Part shown: piece by piece, positions 42,880 through 52,920 of the stretch
Numbering within the stretch: the first letter of the stretch is position 1
Layout: each line of letters begins with the position of its first letter
DNA from: Effrenium voratum
Lineage: Eukaryota > Sar > Dinophyceae > Suessiales > Symbiodiniaceae
Direction: 5' to 3'
NCBI GenBank assembly: GCA_963377175.1
Contig: CAUJNA010003505.1
Span: forward strand, 1,485,202-1,549,201
Length of the DNA: 64,000 nt
Notes under the pieces: model-generated
The model's database searches: none
What the model saw: only the letters and a program-made list of their open reading frames with translations
Told to the model about the DNA's origin: nothing
Made by a program: the position numbers and the translations under genes

Positions 42880-43910
42880 TTGAGCAAAAAACAGTGCGCA
42901 CAACGGAAAAGTGCGCGTTTCAATCAAAAAACGCGCAAAGTTCCAAGAACTGCGCGAGGCGTTTTTGGCTGGTTTGAAAAAGGTGGGTGTGTATAGCCTG
43001 GACATGAACCTGTCAAGCTGTTCAAAAACAACTATATGCAAGGATACATGCGCCTAATCGGCCAGAACTTAGATGATCCAAAGAACCAGAGTGCATTTTG
43101 GCTATTTACCAACGGAGCGGTTGTCGGGAATAGCCTTCAACATTGCCAAGCCAGCTTGACAGTCAAGTGAAACAAGTTTCAACTCCTGATATTGCAAGAA
43201 ATTCGAACGGCTCTTGCAAGTGGCGCAGCTTCAAGCGACGACCACATGTGGCTCAAAACCGATCTGTTGGTTGGCAATTCGGGCGCTTTAGACATCTGCT
43301 GCCTAATTAAAAGGTCAAAAACGCACGCATACATGCGCACACTTTTCGAATGTGCGCGCAATTGCGGATATTTGCGCGATAGTACCGGATTTTTGCGCGC
43401 AAATTGCGGGCTGGCAAGGCGCCGAAAATCGACTAATTTCACCTATCAGCGACTTGTCTCAACAAAAATGTGGCGCAAGCACAGTTCTGGAGCAAACAGC
43501 GGATCCGTGCAAACCCAAGCAATACTTGCGGGCTGGGAGCTCTTGACGGAGCCAAGCGGGTTGCCAAATCAATGGCCTCAAAGTGTCAAGTGCAAGTGAT
43601 ATATAGCTGGTACTTGTGCCGGGTGTGCCACAAATTTCCTGCCTAAAACAGGCTTGGGTGGAGACAAAGACGAGCTAGATATGCTGTAAACATCAAGGGC
43701 TTCAACAAACAGCTGCGCCGGCACGGGCACGAGCAGCGCGGTATCGGTTGTTTACACAAGCAGTGCCGAATTTGGCTACCAGAGGAGTTTCATCCGAAAA
43801 GTGCGCAAATCTCTCAAAAGTGCGCAAATTCCAAAAAGCGCGCAAAAAACACCACAAAACACGCAAACAAGCATTTGAGCAGAAAAAAGTGCGCAAACGC
43901 TAAAGGCTGG
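42880..43910. repeat. Scattered TGCGC-rich repeat, two related copies
   Basis: CATTTGAGCA(A/G)AAAA..AGTGCGCA occurs at 42877 and 43873 in the same orientation, each inside a 80-120 bp stretch full of TGCGCAAA and GCGCGCAAA boxes. A third cluster lies at 43337-43410. Confidence 0.7.
42997..43170 (+). CDS. Open frame of 57 codons, origin unclear
   Basis: PGHEPVKLFKNNYMQGYMRL, then IGQNLDDPKNQSAFWLFTNG and AVVGNSLQHC to TGA at 43168. Less GC-biased than its neighbours but free of low-complexity sequence. Could be an exon or a decayed insert. Not recognised. Confidence 0.3.
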   Translation, partial: PGHEPVKLFKNNYMQGYMRLIGQNLDDPKNQSAFWLFTNGAVVGNSLQHCQASLTVK

Positions 43911-44158
43911 ACGTGAGGTTGTGCATGGCCCTCCTTGTCTGATGGCCTAGGCAAAAGTGTCGTCCAGCCCCCAGCCCTCTGATTTGAACAGCAGCGTGGG
44001 ACGCTACGATACAGACAGAAGGCATTCCCTACAGCGCTGCGAATTCACATTAGATTAATATGGAACCCAACAAATCCATCAAGGAGTCCTCTGCAAATTA
44101 TGTACCCATTTCGTGTCCAGGGAAATAATCCCAAATTCCACCGATCCCAAGGTCGCAG

Positions 44159-44222
44159 AGTCGACGTGCCATCGGGCCCAGGCGCATCGCTGTACATGTG
44201 GGTGGATCAAGCTTTGGTAGAG
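44159..44222 (+). CDS. Candidate exon with SAP18-like motif
   Basis: GGTCGCAG acceptor, GTAGAG|GTTAG donor. Frame VDVPSGPGASLYMWVDQALV, then E. The spacing VPS-x5-Y-x-W-x-D-x2-L-x-E resembles the conserved centre of SAP18 (a histone deacetylase and exon-junction complex component). Upstream in the same frame PFRV appears near 44106. No downstream SAP18 exon was found, so this is tentative. Confidence 0.35.
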
Positions 44223-44882
44223 GTTAGAAACGAATTAGAGGGTACAAATGCAGAACGTTCCAATCTCACTTCTGCACGGTGGCAAGAACGTGACATTTGC
44301 GTTGTCTCGGCCATGCATCCAAACGCGTATCCCAGTCACATATCGCTTGAATCCTAGCCCTGCGCCGTAAAATGACGGACACGTCTTGCGTGACCCTGGG
44401 TCATAACCTATGGCTCCATTTTGGGGCGGATGAACACCCATGTACCACCTATTCTGATGTTCACCAAGGGTACAGGGTTTTGACCCACAGCCATGTCTCC
44501 TTTTGATTGGTACCTCCTTTTTGGTGAGCGCAAAAGGTAAAGCACTAGCCGTTTTTGGGTTCCCATGGTTCCCCCATTCTGAGACATTCCCACAATCTGG
44601 GTCCCAACATTGAGCCATTCCAGTTCCTAACTGTCAAAGTTGTTGGCGCAGTCTCTGGGGAGTTCCAGGCTAGAAGACCAAACTGGTTGACCCATTTGGC
44701 CCAGTGGCAGCGATGCCTAAGCCACAACATGCACCAAAGGCAATGGCTGTCTGAGACATCCAAGTCGAATGAGACTGACCTTTGTGCCTCGCGCTAGGCA
44801 AGGAGGTACTACAGAAGAGCAGGACGAGCAGCATGGGTGTGGAGCGGAACAACTTGGCTGAAGGTGTTGCTTTGGTTGCTAG

Positions 44883-46048
44883 ACTGACCCACTTTGGCAG
44901 AGCATACAGCATCAACACAGTGGCAGCGACGGTCAGGAGGAGGACAAAGCTTGGCGAGAGTGGAAGCAGAAGGCACAGGTGCGACTTTCCGTGCTGCCGG
45001 GCTTGGGCCAAGCGATCAGAGTAACTTTGGAGGCCCGCGAGCAACAGCTTAAGGTAGTTCTTAAGAAGATGCCCACTGAAGCGCTACAACCAACTGAGCC
45101 GTTGGGATGATGTCTTTTCCAGCAATCCGCAGTTTGAATTTACGAGTGAGATTCTGCTGAGGCCTGGCATTTGCATGTGTGTTGATCGGTTTGGATCATT
45201 AATTGATGCGCTCTCCGTACAGAAAATCAATGTACTGACTGCACACATCTTCCGGCACGTCTGTGAGGGTAGATGTCCAGCGGTTTTTGGGCTGTGCCAT
45301 GAAGAGCTGGATTGACCAGGCTGTCATTGATGCTTTGGCTCCCAAAGCTCAACAGCGCGTACTTCGATATGCTGAGCACTATAAGTCAGCGAGAGTGTGA
45401 GAGACAAAGTTGCGACCAAGGTCGAGCTTTGTATGCAGCGACGCACAGCCCTTGACGAGCTTGGAGATGGCGTGCCTGACTGGGAGAATGAGGACATCGA
45501 TGAGGCCAGTCCCTTTGCATGGAATCCTCGCTTGTTTGTGCCAGAAGTCCCTGCTGCAAGGTGTTCCCTGCCCTGAACCCCACCGTCGGCAATGCGGCTG
45601 GCGCCTTGAAGGGCAAAGGCGCTGTCACTCCCCGCTGTCCCCAGTCCCTGTTGTCTCCAGTAAGGCTCCAGAGGCACCGGCTGCTCAAGCGCGGGCTAGA
45701 GGCGGGGCCTCCGGACGATCTCAGAGATGCGATGGAAAATAATTCGACGTGAAGTGCGACGTGGCCAACCTGCGAGGTTGGGCTGATGTTGCATCTGGAA
45801 CCAAGGAGGCTAGCAGTGAATCAAGCTGGGCATATCAAGCTGGGCAAGGTGTGCGCACTGAAGGTCTCGTTGGTGTTGAAACGTATTTGGTTGGGCCAAG
45901 GGGTGCGCATAGCTTTGCTGTGGCATTGAGCAAGCTGAATTCCCAACAGGCGTTGCTGGCTCCAGAGCAATTTCCTACGCTTGGAGGCGGCAATGTGCTC
46001 AGAAGCGTCAGCTATGCAATCTGCAGTATGAGTCAAACTCAAACATGA
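44883..46048 (+). CDS. Coding-like block in six successive frames (broken gene or retrocopy)
   Basis: Segments in order: EEDKAWREWKQKAQVRLSVL (to 45109); SNPQFEFTSEILLRPGIC then GSLIDALSVQKINVLTAH (45058-45314); MKSWIDQAVIDALAPKAQQR (45260-45399); VELCMQRRTALDELGDGVPD (45385-45577); LNPTVGNAAGALKGKGAVTP (45560-45751); CDVANLRGWADVASGTKEAS (45745-46048, ending SMSQTQT-stop). Each has good codon bias and adjoining segments overlap, leaving no room for normal introns. Either a decayed intronless copy, an error-rich region, or introns of about 22-28 nt. No family recognised. Confidence 0.45.
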
Positions 46049-46149
46049 TCCTCGTGGCCAATCCCTTTCCTGCTGGCATGTTATTTGACTTGTAAATATG
46101 TATGTGTGTGTGTGTGTTTTCCAAAAGTGTGGCGACAGGTTCTTCTAGT

Positions 46150-46520
46150 CAAATCCAGAGAGATTGCACAGAGAAGTATCATATTGGGAATGATGTTCTG
46201 GGGGGAGCCACCTCAAGAGTGGTTGGTGGACATGAATCCCCGACCTAAATGATGTCCACCAAAGGTCCCCAACAAAAAGTCACACCCGTATTGCGCTGAG
46301 AGATGCCACCGAGACACATCACCAAGAGGTCGCCGGAGAGATTGCGCAAAAGCTCCCAGGGATGGGGAAGAGAGCTTGCACAAAGGAACGTGACAGAGGT
46401 TGCACGGCGAGATTGCAAGAGGAATGTCAGTGAGTGACCCGAGAGATATCGCAGAGAGGTTGCTCAAGATTGCTCACAGAGATTGCTCACAGAGACGTCA
46501 TAGAGAGATTGCTCCTGACT
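46150..46520. repeat. Degenerate AGAGATTGC repeats
   Basis: GAGA(T/G)(T/A)(T/C)GC recurs a dozen times (46160, 46301, 46339, 46407, 46443, 46457, 46471, 46483, 46505 and others) with CACAGAGA linkers. A related style appears at 48440-48600 (ACTTGCGC, CAGAGA). Confidence 0.6.
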
Positions 46521-47218
46521 TTCTTGCCCCAGAAGACTCGCACAACTTCAGGGAAAACTATTAAGGCCACACGGCAGGCGCCCACTGCAACATGCAACTT
46601 TGCGTGGTCCCCGCCCAGCGCACTGCGTGTATCGCGCGGGTCACTGCGCCAAATCCCAATGAACATGATACTTGTCAATGTTTGTTTATGCCCCCGCACG
46701 GCCTTCTGCCTACATCACGCGTGTCAATGTACAGGGCGTTGCAGGACTTTTGTTTTTTCTTTTTTTCCGGGACTTTGGGTACTCCTAACCGGCTGTACAG
46801 CAATCTTTCACTGCATGGCAAGAATGCATCTCGGCGAAATGCTTGCAGGCCAGAATTTGTCGTCTAGTGTGTGTGCACCATATTGTGTATATTATACATG
46901 ATATGTATATAGGTATATATGTATAGCTTGTTCAAACCTCATCCCCAATGACTAGCTGATTTCAGATCGCTTGGTTCCAGATTAATTATTCGAATTGCGG
47001 ATTATGGGTTGCTTGACTTGCTCATGCTTCAACATACGGTTTTGATCCAAAATTTGCAGCGCGGATGACGGATTGAGAAGATGACCAACCAAAGCAAGGA
47101 TTAAGCGGATTAGGAAGGACATATAGTATATATATATACACACATACCACATATTCCCGAAAACATCGCGAAGGGTTCTTCTGCGCGGAGCTCTCGGACC
47201 AACTTGCGTAGAGTCACT

Positions 47219-47375
47219 TGCGCAGAGTCAAACACACAGAGCCAAGTGCATAGAGCCGTGCATAGAGCCAAGTGCATAGAGCCAAGTGCATAGAGCCAAG
47301 AGCATAGAGCCAAGTGCAAATAGAGCCAAGCGCATAGAGCCGAGTGCACAGAGCCGAGTGCATAGAGCCGAGCTT
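47219..47375. repeat. 14-bp tandem array, left block
   Basis: About ten copies of AGCCAAGTGCATAG and variants (CCGAGTGCACAG). On the minus strand a 14-bp unit without stops is open in all three frames and translates as a 14-residue period (MHLALCTWLYALGS). Confidence 0.92.
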
Positions 47376-47663
47376 CCTTGCGTAGGGCTTCGGCTTCCGG
47401 TCATCTCCATGGGTGCCCCGCCCCCAGCTGCGGCTCTTCTCGTCCATGTGGACTGCCGCGCATCTGAACCTGAGCACCTTCTCGATCTGCTCCGACCGGT
47501 GCTTACCACCCACGTTGTAGAAGACGTCCATGCGTACTCTCTTCGTGAGGGCCGCCTTGGAAAGCATCCTCTGGGCGAACGCCTTGTCGCTGATCTTGCT
47601 TTCGCCATCCTCCCTGAGGTACTCGGTCTTCAACCTCTTCAAACCAGCCAGGTAGGCTGCCAT
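47376..47663 (-). CDS. Retroelement gag-like fragment bracketed by 14-bp arrays
   Basis: Minus frame from ATG at 47661-47663: MAAYLAGLKRLKTEYLREDG, then SKISDKAFAQRMLSKAALTK, then VFYNVGGKHRSEQIEKVLRF and RCAAVHMDEKSR. Composition is clearly coding and unlike the flanks. The style resembles Gag-like regions of Copia-type polyproteins seen in dinoflagellates, from memory and not checked. It stays in frame with both arrays, giving a 201-codon chimeric ORF. Probably a captured fragment. Confidence 0.5.
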
Positions 47664-47826
47664 GTAGAGCCAAGTGCATAGAGCCAAGTGCATGGAGCCA
47701 AGTGCGTAGAGCCAAGCGCATAGAGCCAAGTGCACAGAGCCGAGTGCACAGAGCCGAGTGCATAGAGCCGAGTGCATAGAGCCAAGGGCGTAGAGCCAAG
47801 TGCATAGAGCCAAGTGCATAGCGCTT
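47664..47826. repeat. 14-bp tandem array, right block
   Basis: About eleven copies of the same AGCCAAGTGCATAG unit as the left block, in the same orientation, on the other side of the gag-like segment. Confidence 0.92.
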
Positions 47827-47899
47827 CGGCGTTAGCAGCTATGTAAGTTAAGTTTAGCTTTCTAGGGCGCCGGAACAGGACTTTGATCGTCGATCGGGT

Positions 47900-48215
47900 T
47901 TGCGACCCTCTGCGGGGATCGGCGGTCGAGGTGCAAAAACTGCAGGTTCTTTGCGATTTCTGATCTGCCCGCGCGACCCTCTGCGGGGATCGGCGTGGTC
48001 GAGGTGCAAAAGCTCGAGGTTTTTTGCGATTTCTGTCTGCCCGCGCAGCCCTCTGTGGGCATCGGCGTGGTCGAGGTGTAAAAACTCGATGTTTTTTGCG
48101 ATTCTTGCGGCGCCCGCGCGGCCCTCTGCGGGGATCGGCGTGTTCGAGGTGCAAAAACTCGTTGTTTTTTTGCGTTTTTGCGGTGCGCGGATGAACCCTC
48201 TGCGGGGATCGTGCG
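47900..48215. repeat. 71-75-bp satellite, five units
   Basis: Units marked by CCCTCTGCGGGGATCGGCGT followed by GGTCGAGGTGCAAAAACTCG and TTTTTTGCGATTTCTG. Unit starts near 47906, 47978, 48049, 48121 and 48196. The minus-strand Arg/Pro/Ala-rich ORFs are products of the repeat. Confidence 0.9.
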
Positions 48216-48244
48216 TGTCAACGCGCGCTCGCTGTGGCGCCGTG

Positions 48245-48325
48245 CGTATTCGGTTTAGTCTCGTGGTTTGCGCGCCTGCTTTCGCAATCGCGCGGTCGCG
48301 GGTTCGATTCCTCCCTGACGCGAGC
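48245..48325 (+). mobile_element. tRNA-like SINE head (degenerate)
   Basis: GGTTCGATTCC at 48301-48311 matches a pol III B box, 35 nt after an A-box-like TTAGTCTCGTGG (48255). GCGCCTGCTTTCGCA between them resembles an anticodon arm, but the cloverleaf is imperfect and there is no clean acceptor stem. Read as a tRNA-derived SINE head next to the 72-bp satellite. Confidence 0.5.
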
Positions 48326-48329
48326 AGCT

Positions 48330-49040
48330 CCGGCTCAAGCAAAGAAGCCGTAGTATGTGGAGTGTACTCCTGGCGGACCGGAAAATCGCAACCCTGAAGC
48401 GCAGACGTATAGCGCGCGGAGCACCTCCACAGCTCAGCTCAGGCTGAGCATCTTGCGCACAGATACAAGTGCCAAGCGTCTTGCGGAGAGAAACTTGCAC
48501 AACGTGCGCAGAACAGCTTGAAGACAGATGTCGAGCCACTTGCGTGCAGCAGCTTGCAGAGAGCAACTTGCGCGCAGCAGCCTGGAACGACGCAGCTTGC
48601 CCAGACACTGCCATGTTTCCTCTTGTAGGACGATGAGATGGAGCTCTCATGTGACCATACACATCGAGCATCGCCGCGCGCAGACACGCTCTCCGCATCG
48701 ATGTAAAAGGTGTCTCCGCGGCTGGAAGAGAGCTGAGGGGAAAAATGCTTTCGGGCCAATCGTCCTCTAGTACTATATACACACCACATATATAAGTGTG
48801 TTTGCGTGTGTGCGCATGACAAGGTGCTGCCCCATCGGTTTTAAGCGGGGCCCTCAGCCGAGCTAGCTCCCGCGCGGCAACCTTAATGGGACCGTCTATC
48901 CCGACCAAGATCCGAGAGTCCGCGGAAATCTGGGGCAACTCCAAAGGGTCAGTGTTTTAAGGCTGTGTTGCTCGCTGCTTTGCTGTAATGGAAGGAGATA
49001 TCACTGGGAAAATATCACCTTGAGGTGGAGAAATGCTAGG
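48330..49040. other. Repeat-like stretch without clear gene
   Basis: Contains degenerate CTTGCGCAGA-type boxes at 48440-48600 and ATATATA-rich sequence near 48780. The long minus-strand ORF 48255-48944 reads through the SINE and these boxes. Confidence 0.4.
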
Positions 49041-49042
49041 AA

Positions 49043-49252
49043 TTGGTGGTTGGAGAGTTCCCTCATTCCGAAAGAACCAGCAATTTTTATCAAATTGCTA
49101 AACACGCCACATTGCGCTCAAACTTTAACATTCCCAAGCCATCGCCAGAAGCCGAGGCTGGGGACCGAACCGCAAGCCGCGCCCTGGCACGCATCCAGTC
49201 AAATTTAAGATATGTGTGGTGCGATAAAGATGTTTCCAAAACCGAGAAATGA
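49043..49252 (+). CDS. Weak candidate exon
   Basis: Frame FPHSERTSNFYQIAKHATLR, then NIPKPSPEAEAGDRTASRAL and ARIQSNLRYVW. Moderate composition, no supporting splice sites identified. Confidence 0.3.
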   Translation: MVVGEFPHSERTSNFYQIAKHATLRSNFNIPKPSPEAEAGDRTASRALARIQSNLRYVWCDKDVSKTEK

Positions 49253-49981
49253 ACCCTTGTTGTTTATTTCGATGGAAACCCACTCATTTTGAGGGCCCCC
49301 CCAGCTTTGGGTGCCCACAATATGGAACAAGGCCACATTGTGGCCCTTGTCCGAATTCTTCGTTTGCATGTACCTTGAAAATCCGATATGAAAGGTTCCC
49401 CAGGCCCATCTGGTTCTCCCGGTTGGCCAAGAGGATTGCAAAGAAGTTGCATTTTGGAATTGTCCACTTGATTATTGCAGGGCTGCATGTGTATTCCTGG
49501 AGGGGCGGGGCAGTTCTGTAATTGCACTCCTTGGAACCATGAAAGGCAGTACTATGGCAGAAGCATTGGCATTACTCTAGCCTCTATGTCATGACTTGGA
49601 TTTTTTGTCGGAGTGCACGTGTTTCACCAGACGACTCAGCTGTATAGTGAATTGGAAATGCACTGCCAGCGTCCTTATTCGTCCTTGCTCCAGGTCAGAA
49701 GGCGCCAGCCGGCCAGGCACGGACGTTGTGAATGTGCCTGCTGAAACACCCTCTGAAACAAAAGAGAGTGCCCATTTTTGGGCAGAACGATGTCCGCCCT
49801 GGATCCTGGCAGCTTCAATCGGATTTGGCTGAAGGTGCTGCACCTGCGGCATGAGCCTCAGAAACAATGACCATTGATACATGGCAGAGTCGGTTGTGTC
49901 AGGCTAAGTCCAAGGGAGGCATTGATCCAGAGGCGCGGAACTCAATAGCCACCTCGTAGAATCAACAGACATTGAGTCGTT

Positions 49982-50179
49982 TTGGGCGTTCCAGTACATT
50001 TTGACATTGACTTTGTGTTAGGCATTTCCAAGCCTGGGCGGGGCCCCCGCATCTGCCGGCAGCCCAGCGATTCTCTCATTGAACTGTCAGACTTGACTTA
50101 CCTGTGCTTAAACACAGAGACCCCCTTGATGGATGCTGCGAAGCTGCTAAGGGACAACTATCGGAGATTGAAATCTTGA
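49982..50179 (+). CDS. Candidate exon, possible CBS-like segment
   Basis: Frame FDIDFVLGISKPGRGPRICR, then QPSDSLIELSDLTYLCLNTE and TPLMDAAKLLRDNYRRLKS to TGA. The stretch TPLMDAAKLLRDNYRRL resembles the first helix of a CBS domain (dtpL.eAa.lL.en..rrl). That is a resemblance, not an assignment. Confidence 0.4.
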   Translation: MGVPVHFDIDFVLGISKPGRGPRICRQPSDSLIELSDLTYLCLNTETPLMDAAKLLRDNYRRLKS

Positions 50180-50435
50180 TGATGAGGGGAACCCTCTTAG
50201 GATAGTTACTCACAAAGGGAACGTTCCATCCACATGGGTCGAATAGACTCTTCCCGAAGGTATCGGAGAACACAAGTTGGGGGCCCTCGACGTCTCAGTC
50301 TCAGTCGCGTCTCAGCGGCACCGCGCATGCAGTAGCAGTCCGCGCAGGGCCAAAGAATCCAAAGAGAGCCCAGGCCTGAGAGCTCAAACGGGGCCAACAG
50401 CAGCAGAGTCTGGGGAGTTGCTGGCACATGTTGAC

Positions 50436-51250
50436 TGAGCAATATAGGGTTGGTTAGGCTTGCTTTAAAGGTTGGTTTAGCGTGGGCAAAGGCTTAGTTG
50501 AAGGTTGGTTTGGAATTGGTTTACGGTTGGTTTGGAATTGGTCTAGGGCTTGTCTAGGGTGGTGTAGGGTTGGTTTGGGTTGTTTTAGAGCTGGCTTAGG
50601 GTTGGTTTAGGAAGGGTTTAGGGTTCGTTTAGGGTTGGGGTAGGGTTGGTTTTTGGTCGGATTAGGGTGGGGTTAGGCTTGCTTTAGGGTTGGCTTAGGG
50701 CGGTTTGGAATTGGGTTTACGCTTGCTTGCTTGCTTGCGTGCGTGCGTGCTTGCTTGCTTGCTTCCTTCCTTGCTTGCTTGCTTGCTTGCTTGCTTGTTC
50801 CCCTGCTTGCTTAAACTATCTTAAACCGACCCTATGCCAACCCGAAACCGCCCTAAAACAACCCCAATCCGAAACCAACCCTAACCCTAAATCAGCCCGA
50901 AACCAACCTTAAACCAACTCTATACCCCCAAGCCAACAGGAAGCCAACACACCCCGAACCAACTCTCAACCAACCCCAAACCAACCCCAATCCAACCCCA
51001 AACCAGCCTGAAGTGATCCCTAAACCAACTCTGAAACGACCCTTAACCACCCTGAAGCAGCCCTAGATCAAAATTACAGCCACCCCAAGCCAACCCACTA
51101 AACCAAGGCTAAACCACCCTAAGCCAGCCCTACACCAATCCTCAACAAACCTAAACCAGTCGTAAACAAATTCCAACACACCCTAAACCAACCCTAAATT
51201 TACTAAACCAACCTAGATGAAGACAAAAACCCCCCTAAACCACCCGAAAG
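50436..51250. repeat. Degenerate telomere-like repeats in inverted arrangement
   Basis: 50436-50722 is built from GGTTTAGGGTT-like units (TTTAGGG present several times). 50722-50810 is (CTTG)n. 50811-51250 is built from AACCCTAAACC-like units. The G-rich strand therefore points inward from both sides. Units are degenerate and mostly 10-12 bp, not perfect TTTAGGG heptamers. Confidence 0.85.
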
Positions 51251-51288
51251 CAAGCGCAGACTAAAACTACGGTGTACAAAACGAGCCG

Positions 51289-51549
51289 TTGGGTAGAAAG
51301 CAAATTCTCGACGAGAGGTGCCACCAGGGGCGGTCGTTTCATGTGGATCGCGATTTCTCCTGTGGAGCGCGTTCTCTCACGGAAGGCGTCAGGGAGACGA
51401 CGCTGGAAGACTGGGTCAAGCCATGGCCTCAGCGAAAGCTCCGGGCGGACCAACCCGCGCCGCAGTCGGCAAGGACCAAGCCGAAGGCTGCCCAGCCCAA
51501 GGACGGAGAGTCGGTCTGCGAGTCAGGGCTTGACCTTGCAAAGCACTGA
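51289..51549 (+). CDS. Candidate exon or gene fragment, 86 codons
   Basis: Frame GRKQILDERCHQGRSFHVDR, then SLTEGVRETTLEDWVKPWPQ, then PQSARTKPKAAQPKDGESVC and LDLAKH to TGA. Strong coding bias and a basic, Pro-rich tail. Begins directly at the edge of the telomere-like array. Not recognised. Confidence 0.5.
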   Translation: MGRKQILDERCHQGRSFHVDRDFSCGARSLTEGVRETTLEDWVKPWPQRKLRADQPAPQSARTKPKAAQPKDGESVCESGLDLAKH

Positions 51550-51948
51550 ATGAAAATAGATGCCCCCCCTTGCCGCCAAACGCTCTGCGGCTCCCTTGAT
51601 TGAAGGCATAGTTTGCTCCATCAAGCCGGCAGCCAAAAAAGGGAAGTGCGGTAGATCAGCAAACTGCAATGGAGCGAAGTTGCATATTAGTAATGTAGAA
51701 GCACATGATAGACCCAGTTTGGCAGCGTCCAAAATCCTTTGAGACCCTCTTCTGATAGCATGCTTCCGCATAGGAAACATGTGGGCCTCGTAAGCTGGTG
51801 CAATTATCTCCGCGGAAGCTGCGAGTTTTTCTGACACATTCATGTCGGGACTGCTGTGCAATGCCCTTTACTTCCTGATGGGACAATGCAGTAAGTCAAA
51901 CCATGCAATCATGGGAATGGACATAATTGTTTTGGGGGGCTTGGCCAG

Positions 51949-52197
51949 GAGTTTGACGCCGCCGGTGCTGATCCAGAGGCATTTCCTTCACTGGTTGCGC
52001 ACTTGGCAGCTTCACCGACCGTGCCCTTTGCCGCTGGGCTTTGCCTTGGTTTGCTCAGGGTGGCAGTTCGAAGGCGGCGCCGGCTTGGGACTCTATCCGC
52101 TCTGCGGTCTCTCGCAATCTCACCAGTTTGGCGTGGTAGTGAGGTTCCTCAGTGGGGAGCCCGGAATCCTACCGCCATGGCCCCTGAGCAGCCAATG
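51949..52197 (+). CDS. Candidate exon, Ala/Arg-rich, unknown protein
   Basis: TTGGCCAG to CCAATG|GTAGTT, 249 nt, phase 0. Frame EFDAAGADPEAFPSLVAHLA, then ASPTVPFAAGLCLGLLRVAV, then SALRSLAISPVWRGSEVPQW and PTAMAPEQPM. Strong codon bias; one of the longest clean exons here. Confidence 0.55.
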
Positions 52198-52235
52198 GTA
52201 GTTTTCTTCATATAATATAGTTTATCAGCTGTGAG

Positions 52236-52326
52236 GTTGGCCGTTCCACGGCAGCAGCCAGAATAAAGGAGTTGAAGGAGGCAAAGATGGAAGCTGCTGC
52301 CAAAGAGGCGACACGGGAGCCCGCTG
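52236..52326 (+). CDS. Candidate exon, helical, continuing from 51949
   Basis: Acceptor GCTGTGAG, strong donor GTGAGT. Frame VGRSTAAARIKELKEAKMEA, then AAKEATREPA. It joins in phase 0 after a 38-nt gap (GTAGTT...GAG), itself unusually short. Confidence 0.5.
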
Positions 52327-52499
52327 GTGAGTCTTCAACACGCGGGCTGAAAAAATACCCCGCGCCTTTTCGTTATGTAAGGGGTCGTCCCTTAACTTGT
52401 TTCGCAGGCCAAAACCATTGCAAACCGATACAGAGGAAGAAAAACCGATACCCCCAGAAGCCATGAAGACACACATCAGGTCCAAGTTGTCGTCGCAAG

Positions 52500-52920
52500 C
52501 CAAGATCGCGGAATCATAAATTTGCAGGGCCCAAACCGATACCCAAACCGATACCCAACCGATACCCAACTCAGTGGCCGCCACGCCGAATCCAACCAGC
52601 TGCCCCGCAGCCTTCCCTGGAGCTGCCAAAATGCACTTTGCGTACCACATTTGTACTGAAAAACTTACTTGCACTGAAAAGCTGCGATTTTCGAGCCGGA
52701 GCTGCCAAAGTCTACTGCGCGCGATTTCCAGCTGCCAAAATGTACTTTGCGTACTACACTTGCACTGAAAAGTTGCAACTTTCCAGCTGGAGCTGGGAGC
52801 TGGCAGAGTGTACTTCGCATACTACACTTGTACGTAAAAGTCACGACTTTCGAGCTAGAGCTGCCAAAACACTGCGAACCGATGCAGAGGAACAAAAGAT
52901 ACTGACCGATACTAGGGCGT
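52500..52920. repeat. Array of a dispersed 75-90-bp repeat plus AAACCGATACCC boxes
   Basis: ACCGATACCC occurs repeatedly at 52530-52566 and in variants at 52420-52450 and 52876. Then three to four units of GAGCTGCCAAAATG, CTTTGCGTACTACACTTG, CACTGAAAAGTTGC and ACTTTC-(G)AGC. The same unit occurs twice at 11.5 kb. Confidence 0.8.

Noticed and set aside
44670..45044. Minus-strand hydrophobic ORF (LLLPLSPSFVLLLTVAATVL)
   Set aside because: Antisense to the well-composed plus-strand segment at 44883-45109; Leu-rich antisense of Glu/Lys-rich coding is expected.
48245..48325. Functional tRNA gene
   Set aside because: A and B boxes present but no 7-bp acceptor stem and a mismatched anticodon arm.
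47854..48944. Minus-strand Arg/Pro-rich ORFs and a 229-codon ORF
   Set aside because: Read through the 72-bp satellite, the SINE head (giving GIEPATARL) and degenerate boxes.
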